Both the position numbers and the translations under genes were made by a program. 9,261 nucleotides of DNA from Selenomonas sp. (GTDB taxonomy: Bacteria > Bacillota > Negativicutes > Selenomonadales > Selenomonadaceae), in assembly GCA_003518745.1 (NCBI GenBank), contig DOYB01000237.1, positions 1 through 9,261 on the forward strand. Direction: 5' to 3'. Shown piece after piece: positions 5,466-9,261 of this stretch. The notes under the pieces were generated by a model. The model did not search any database and was not told the origin of the DNA. It saw nothing but the letters and a program-made list of their open reading frames with translations. How positions within the stretch are numbered: position 1 is the stretch's first letter; each line of letters begins with the position of its first letter.

Positions 5466-5502
5466 TCAATCGGAAATTGACCCTTTAGCTGAATTATGGA
5501 GC

Positions 5503-5508
5503 AGGAGG
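5503..5508 (+). promoter_or_regulatory. Ribosome binding site deciding the aspA start
   Basis: AGGAGG at 5503-5508 lies 8 bases before ATG 5517. The earlier in-frame ATG at 5496 lies upstream of this site and has no Shine-Dalgarno sequence of its own. Confidence 0.85.
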
Positions 5509-5516
5509 CAGATAAA

Positions 5517-6905
5517 ATGAGAAAAGAACATGATTTTTTAGGTGAGCTTGAAGTTCCAGATAACGTTTACTACGGTGTTCAGACAATGCGTGCCATTGAG
5601 AATTTCAGCATTACAGGCAGGAAACTGGATGCGGATTTCATCGTTTCCATGGCAATGGTCAAAAAGGCCGCTGCCCAGGCCAATATGGAAACCGGTCGTC
5701 TCGACAAAAAAATCGGCAATGCTCTGGTGCAGGCAGCCGAGGAAATAATAGACGGCGAGTTCCTTGAGCAGTTCCCCGTCGACCCGATTCAGGGCGGTGC
5801 AGGTACCTCCATCAACATGAATATGAATGAGGTGCTATGCAACCGTGCCCTTGAGATTATAGGCGAGGATAAGGGCCGCTACGACATCATTTCTCCCAAT
5901 AACCATGCCAACATGGCCCAGTCCACCAATGACTCCCTCCCCACTGCCATCAAGGTCTGCCTTACCTACAAGAGCCACAAGGTTACCTCTGCTCTTGATT
6001 ACCTCGCATCCGCGCTTGAGAAAAAGGCGGAGGAATACAAGGACATCCTGAAGATGGGGCGCACACACCTGCAGGATGCCGTTCCCATCACCCTTGGTCA
6101 GGAAATGGGCTCCTACGCCTCGGCAATCCGTCGCAGCATCAAGCGCATAGAATGGGCCATAGACAGCATCCGTCTTATCAACATGGGAGGAACTGCCATT
6201 GGTACAGGTCTCAATGCGGAGCCCAAATACATCAAGGTAGTTGCCAGAAAGCTCAGGGAAATCACCGGAGAGAACTTTGAGACCTCCACCAATATCATCG
6301 ATGCCACCAATAACACTGACGGTTTCGTAGATGTTTCCTCAGCTCTTAAGAATACCGCCCTGGTACTCATAAAGATGGCAAACGATTTCCGTCTTATGGC
6401 CTCCGGCCCACGCTGCGGCCTTGGTGAGATTACCCTTCCCAAACGCCAGCCCGGATCCTCCATAATGCCCGGCAAAGTGAACCCGGTAATCGCGGAGGTA
6501 TTGGACCAAGCCTGCTATCAGGTCATCGGCAATGATTTGGCCGTAACCCTTGGTGTCGAAAACGGCCAGCTTGAGCTGAACGTAATGGAGCCCATCATGG
6601 CCTACAATCTCTTCAGCTCAATGAACTATATAGCCAGCGGTGCCCGTACCTTTGTTGATAAGTTGCTGATCGGCATGGAACCCAACCGCGAACAGTGCCA
6701 GATGTGGGTTGACAGGAGTGTGGGCGTTGTCACGGCGCTTCTCCCACATATCGGATATGAACAGTCCGCGATGCTAGCCAAGGAAGCCTACGACACAGGC
6801 CGTCCTGTTCGTGATATCATACTTGAAAAGGGAATTCTCCCGGAGGATAAGCTCAACCACATCATGTCTCCCGAACAGATGACACGCCCCGGAATCACCA
6901 ACTAA
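5517..6905 (+). CDS. aspA: Aspartate ammonia-lyase (aspartase)
   Basis: This cytoplasmic enzyme converts L-aspartate to fumarate and ammonia, feeding fumarate reduction or the C4 pathway in anaerobes. The 462-residue product fits the family length. It contains GTSINMNMNE (96-105), the QSTNDSLPTA segment (135-144), GRTHLQDAVPITLGQE (181-196), INMGGTAIGTGLN (221-233) and the superfamily signature GSSIMPGKVNP (313-323), whose serine loop supplies the catalytic base. I favour aspartase over class II fumarase because of the region after the signature (VIAEVLDQACYQVIGND) and the C-terminal pattern LLPHIGYEQSAMLAKEA...MTRPG. The H in GRTH and the NNHANMAQS loop are more fumarase-like, so the call rests on overall pattern. 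The gene has its own strong promoter, a divergent RpiR regulator with operator-like sites, and a long hairpin after the stop. Confidence 0.93.
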   Translation: MRKEHDFLGELEVPDNVYYGVQTMRAIENFSITGRKLDADFIVSMAMVKKAAAQANMETGRLDKKIGNALVQAAEEIIDGEFLEQFPVDPIQGGAGTSINMNMNEVLCNRALEIIGEDKGRYDIISPNNHANMAQSTNDSLPTAIKVCLTYKSHKVTSALDYLASALEKKAEEYKDILKMGRTHLQDAVPITLGQEMGSYASAIRRSIKRIEWAIDSIRLINMGGTAIGTGLNAEPKYIKVVARKLREITGENFETSTNIIDATNNTDGFVDVSSALKNTALVLIKMANDFRLMASGPRCGLGEITLPKRQPGSSIMPGKVNPVIAEVLDQACYQVIGNDLAVTLGVENGQLELNVMEPIMAYNLFSSMNYIASGARTFVDKLLIGMEPNREQCQMWVDRSVGVVTALLPHIGYEQSAMLAKEAYDTGRPVRDIILEKGILPEDKLNHIMSPEQMTRPGITN

Positions 6906-6912
6906 TATACCG

Positions 6913-6953
6913 AGAAGCAGGCTGTGACAGATGATTTGTCACAGCCTGCTTCT
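6913..6953 (+). terminator. Terminator hairpin after aspA
   Basis: Perfect 17-base arms (6913-6929 and 6937-6953) surround a 7-base loop, beginning 7 bases after the aspA stop. The following bases (ATTAGG) are not a true T-tract, so termination may be imperfect or the stem may also protect the mRNA end. Confidence 0.75.
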
Positions 6954-7061
6954 ATTAGGAATAGATTCCTTGCATATTAATAACATTATTTCACGCAGGA
7001 ATTTTGCCTCTACTGCCGAAATTACCCTTTAAGCCAAATTAACCACACAGGAGGATACTAT

Positions 7062-7829
7062 ATGAAAATAGCAGCAAGTGACTTTGACGGAACAATTTCC
7101 TTTTACGAGAAGGGCATACCTGAGGAAAATCTAAATGCCATTCACGAATGGCAGGAGGCAGGACATAAATTCGGTTTGGTCACGGGCCGAAATCTTGGAC
7201 TCGCAAGGCATGGACTGGAGGGCTATGACTTGAGTCCTGATTTTTTCGTATGCCTTAACGGCGCTGTAGCCTTTGACGAGAACGGACAGCTGCTATTCGC
7301 GAAGCTGATATCGTCCGATATACTAACAAGGCTCCTGAAGCATCCTGCCGCTCTGGAGAGCCGGCGCATAGGAATCCTGCAGCCTGTAAACTCATATGGA
7401 TATATACGCCGTCGATCACAGGAGGATAAACCTCTGGAAAGACTTCCAATAAAGTCCATAGAAGAATCAGATATCCTCAACACGAAGGATGTGGCGCAAA
7501 TAAGCCTAATGTCCGATACACCTGAAAGTGCCGCAAGTGCCGCCGAGGCTATCAACTGTGATTTTCATATGCAGCTCTGCGCATCCTCCAACGGAAAATT
7601 CATTGATGTTAATGCATATGGCTGTGACAAAGGCACAGGGCTTGACAATCTTCTGAAATGTACGGGATGGCAGGCAGAAGACATACTCACCGTCGGAGAC
7701 AATCTGAACGACATCCCCATGCTTCGAAAATTTCGGGGATTCACTATAGAAAACGGTATCAATGAAGTAAAGGCTATAGCAGAAAAAGTTTATCCCTCAG
7801 TAGCCGAGATGCTTAGAGATCATATTTGA
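7062..7829 (+). CDS. Cof-type HAD superfamily (IIB) hydrolase, probable phosphatase
   Basis: The 255-residue product is a member of the Cof/HAD-IIB group, magnesium-dependent phosphatases acting on small phosphorylated metabolites such as sugar phosphates or flavin and PLP-type cofactors. All four HAD motifs are present: motif I DFDGT (residues 7-11, nucleophile D7 and acid/base D9), motif II T41 in LVTGR, motif III K190, and motif IV GDNLND (212-217). The C2-type cap lies between motifs II and III (about 75-185). The start is ATG 7062, with AGGAGGA (7049-7055) ideally spaced. It stands alone between the aspA hairpin and its own terminator; I found no clear promoter in the 156-base gap. The substrate cannot be predicted from the sequence, and closeness to pfkA is not proof of a sugar phosphate. 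Confidence 0.9.
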   Translation: MKIAASDFDGTISFYEKGIPEENLNAIHEWQEAGHKFGLVTGRNLGLARHGLEGYDLSPDFFVCLNGAVAFDENGQLLFAKLISSDILTRLLKHPAALESRRIGILQPVNSYGYIRRRSQEDKPLERLPIKSIEESDILNTKDVAQISLMSDTPESAASAAEAINCDFHMQLCASSNGKFIDVNAYGCDKGTGLDNLLKCTGWQAEDILTVGDNLNDIPMLRKFRGFTIENGINEVKAIAEKVYPSVAEMLRDHI

Positions 7830-7843
7830 TTTACGATATTTAA

Positions 7844-7878
7844 AAATACCCTGCGTCAATAACTCGCGCAGGGTATTT
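7844..7878 (+). terminator. Rho-independent terminator of the HAD gene
   Basis: AAATACCCTGCG (7844-7855) pairs perfectly with 7867-7878 around an 11-base loop, 14 bases after the stop codon. The stem's own TATTT end gives a short T-rich tail. Confidence 0.8.
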
Positions 7879-7896
7879 CTATGAACAGTTGCGGAT

Positions 7897-7912
7897 TGTT
7901 TCACGTGAAACA
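7897..7912. promoter_or_regulatory. parS: Second parS site, perfect 16-mer
   Basis: TGTTTCACGTGAAACA is identical to the site at 256-271 and lies 7.64 kb from it, in the gap between the convergent HAD and pfkA genes. This gap placement lets ParB load without crossing a promoter or open reading frame. Multiple parS sites clustered around the origin are usual in Firmicutes. Confidence 0.95.
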
Positions 7913-7979
7913 GTTTACTTTTATGCTTTACCTTGACAGTATCGCTCCGCCAAATGGCAGGTACATAAGAGTAACATTT

Positions 7980-8006
7980 CAACTGAAACAATTTATTGGT
8001 CAGTTG
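7980..8006 (-). repeat. Inverted repeat just after the pfkA stop
   Basis: CAACTGA (7980-7986) and TCAGTTG (8000-8006) form a 7-base stem with a 13-base loop directly after the pfkA stop (8008-8010). No T-tract follows on the minus strand, so it is at best a weak terminator. Its left arm overlaps a degenerate parS-like sequence (7975-7990). Confidence 0.35.
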
Positions 8007-8007
8007 C

Positions 8008-8970
8008 TTATGCCAAAACCTTTGCCAGACGCATGAACTCAGGGTTCAGCTTCTTCTTGTTAGTGACAGCATCGTGGAGGTTGATTGAAACCACATGACC
8101 ACGGTCAAAGCCGAAAACGATATCCGACAAACCTGAAACAATTGCAAGGGCTGCCTGCTCACCAAGCTGGCTGGCCTTCACACGATCTATTACAGTTGGA
8201 GAACCGCCACGCTGGATATGGCCCAGCTTAGATACACGAGTATCGATACCGGTACGCTCCGCGATATACTGACCTATTTCATGCCCCTTGCCGGCTCCCT
8301 CAGCCACGACCACAAGCATATAGCGCTTGCCCTGTTCGTAGAGATCCTTCATTTCATCACAAATTTCATCAAGGTCATACTCTTCCTCAGGCACCAGAAT
8401 ATACTCCGCGCCGCCTGAGATTCCCGATACCATTGCAAGCCATCCACTGTTCCTGCCCATAACCTCAAGCACGATAATACGGCGATGAGCAGATGCCGTA
8501 TCACGAAGCTTATTTATCGCGTCAATAATCGTGTTAGCCGCAGTATCACAGCCAATGGTATAATCCGAACCCCAAACATCATTATCAATAGTTCCCGGAA
8601 GACCAACAATTGGAAGTCCGGTTTCCTCACTTAGAAGTGAAGCACCTCTCAGGCTTCCGTCGCCGCCAACAACCACAAGTCCCTGAATTCCACGGTCATA
8701 CAGGTTCTTATAGCCCAGCATACGGCCCTCAGGTGTATGGAAACGCTGACAGCGAGCCGTCCCAAGGAAGGTACCGCCACGCTGGATTATATCGCCAACG
8801 CTTCTGGACTCCATCTTGAACATATCCTCATCCAGAAGTCCATGATATCCTCCGTTGATTCCCCAGACCTCAGCACCTACATAAAGTCCCGTACGAACAA
8901 CCGCGCGAACCGCAGCATTCATTCCCGGACTGTCTCCGCCACTCGTCATTACGGCAAAACTGTTCAACAT
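8008..8970 (-). CDS. pfkA: ATP-dependent 6-phosphofructokinase
   Basis: This enzyme phosphorylates fructose 6-phosphate to fructose 1,6-bisphosphate, the committed step of glycolysis. The 320-residue product matches the length of the bacterial PfkA family. The ATP site TSGGDSPGMNAA (9-20) is followed by GGDGSLRGA (102-110), PGTIDND (125-131, catalytic base D129), MGRNSGWLA (171-179) and HIQRGGSP (251-258). Glycine after the GGD motif and in PGTIDND (where PPi-dependent enzymes carry D and K) indicates use of ATP and not pyrophosphate. The start is ATG 8970, with GGAGG (8980-8984) nine bases upstream. It is a single-gene unit, convergent with the HAD gene. In some Firmicutes pfkA is followed by pyk, but here it is followed by a parS-containing gap. 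Confidence 0.97.
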   Translation of the reverse strand: MLNSFAVMTSGGDSPGMNAAVRAVVRTGLYVGAEVWGINGGYHGLLDEDMFKMESRSVGDIIQRGGTFLGTARCQRFHTPEGRMLGYKNLYDRGIQGLVVVGGDGSLRGASLLSEETGLPIVGLPGTIDNDVWGSDYTIGCDTAANTIIDAINKLRDTASAHRRIIVLEVMGRNSGWLAMVSGISGGAEYILVPEEEYDLDEICDEMKDLYEQGKRYMLVVVAEGAGKGHEIGQYIAERTGIDTRVSKLGHIQRGGSPTVIDRVKASQLGEQAALAIVSGLSDIVFGFDRGHVVSINLHDAVTNKKKLNPEFMRLAKVLA

Positions 8971-9022
8971 AGCGCAAGTCCTCCCCCATTGAAATCTATC
9001 AAAAGCTCATCACACTCATATC

Positions 9023-9031
9023 ATTATAACA
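9023..9031 (-). promoter_or_regulatory. Predicted extended -10 promoter element of pfkA
   Basis: On the minus strand TGTTATAAT gives a perfect TATAAT (9023-9028) preceded by an extended -10 TG. The -35 region 17 bases upstream is poor. A second candidate lies further upstream: TATGAT (9051-9056) with TTGTGT at a 17-base spacing. The predicted leader from the TATAAT is about 45 bases. Confidence 0.45.
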
Positions 9032-9061
9032 AACAACCTTCCCCTATCATATCATAAAGAG

Positions 9062-9195
9062 CCTTGGAAGAAAACACAAATTCTGGCAATTTTGACTAAT
9101 TTTATAAATTTTCTTTGCATAGCATATATATTCATAGTAATATATGATTGAGCTTGTGACTAAATGGGAATTTATGCTAGGTGTTGCACGAGTTA
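9062..9195. other. AT-rich intergenic stretch with no recognised gene
   Basis: Between the pfkA promoter region and the terminal repeat, no reading frame with a ribosome binding site is visible. A weak + strand promoter candidate TTGCAT (9115-9120) / TAATAT (9138-9143) with 17-base spacing overlaps an imperfect inverted repeat CATATAT/ATATATG (9123-9129 with 9140-9146). Neither is strong. Confidence 0.3.
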
Positions 9196-9246
9196 AAAGC
9201 CTTCCCCTAGAGGGGAAGGGGGACCGCGATAGCGGTGGATGAGGTG
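9196..9246 (+). repeat. REP-like dispersed repeat with two hairpins
   Basis: A perfect 9-base stem CCTTCCCCT/AGGGGAAGG (9200-9208 with 9211-9219), with only AG between the arms, is followed by ACCGC-GATA-GCGGT (9223-9236) and the tail GGATGAGGTG (9237-9246). I recognise this architecture as an intergenic repeat common in Negativicutes and relatives, where the first stem and the GGATGAGGTG tail are conserved and the middle stem varies. It is G-rich, unlike the adjoining AT-rich DNA, which fits an inserted element. Copy number cannot be judged from one window. Confidence 0.7.
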
Positions 9247-9261
9247 GATCGCAATGTGCCG

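Noticed and set aside
6957..6970. Small inverted repeat AGGAAT-AG-ATTCCT before the HAD gene
   Set aside because: The arms are only 6 bases and it is a single copy with no promoter boxes around it; too weak to call an operator.
7797..7991. 64-codon minus-strand frame spanning the second parS
   Set aside because: It covers a terminator and a parS, overlaps the end of the HAD gene, and has no family resemblance.
8737..9057. 106-codon + strand reading frame over the pfkA 5' end
   Set aside because: It is antisense to pfkA and its promoter, has no ribosome binding site and reads as low-complexity S/H/T-rich sequence.
1..9261. Search for CRISPR arrays, tRNA/rRNA genes, IS elements, phage genes, toxin-antitoxin or defence systems
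   Set aside because: No direct-repeat array, cloverleaf, transposase, integrase or small toxin-antitoxin pair is visible; all complete genes are core-type and intact, without frameshifts.

Overview
The window looks like ordinary chromosomal DNA of a low-to-mid GC anaerobic Firmicute, most likely a Negativicutes (Selenomonas/Veillonella-type) bacterium. The basis is the perfect Firmicute-type parS 16-mers, the block parA-parB-DUF4446-M23 peptidase, strong AGGAGG ribosome binding sites with several TTG/GTG starts, an aspartase gene suited to anaerobic aspartate/fumarate metabolism, and a REP-like double hairpin at the right end. The taxon is inferred from these features; no database search was run.

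Layout. Positions 1-69 are the 3' end of an unidentified + strand reading frame, closed by a hairpin (83-120). A sigma-A type promoter (184-212) and a leader carrying a perfect parS (256-271) precede parA (352-1113) and parB (1103-2050), which overlap by 11 bases. A second promoter (2099-2127) drives a membrane-anchored DUF4446 protein (2163-2666) and a membrane-anchored M23/LytM-type endopeptidase (2724-3671). A bidirectional terminator (3693-3739) separates these from two minus-strand genes, a small nitroreductase (3756-4274) and a MurR/RpiR regulator (4378-5241). The regulator is divergent from aspartate ammonia-lyase, aspA (5517-6905). After aspA come a Cof-type HAD phosphatase (7062-7829), a convergent gap with a second perfect parS (7897-7912), and minus-strand pfkA (8008-8970). 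The last ~290 bases hold the pfkA promoter and the REP-like repeat.

How the parts work together. ParA, ParB and the two parS sites form the chromosome-segregation module. The adjacent DUF4446/M23 pair suggests a link to the cell envelope. The most informative regulatory structure is the rpiR-aspA intergenic region. It holds three near-identical 16-bp operators (TGAATAATTTTNTTCA type). One fills the spacer of the rpiR promoter, one sits just upstream of the aspA -35, and one lies just after the aspA start point. Their centres are close to whole numbers of helical turns apart. This predicts an autoregulated RpiR-family switch on aspartate catabolism, possibly with DNA looping. The regulator's SIS domain lacks the usual S-x-S-G-x-T phosphosugar loop, so its effector is probably not a sugar phosphate. 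I see no phage, CRISPR, defence island, tRNA or rRNA, and no complete undescribed system; the novelty is at the level of regulation and gene linkage.
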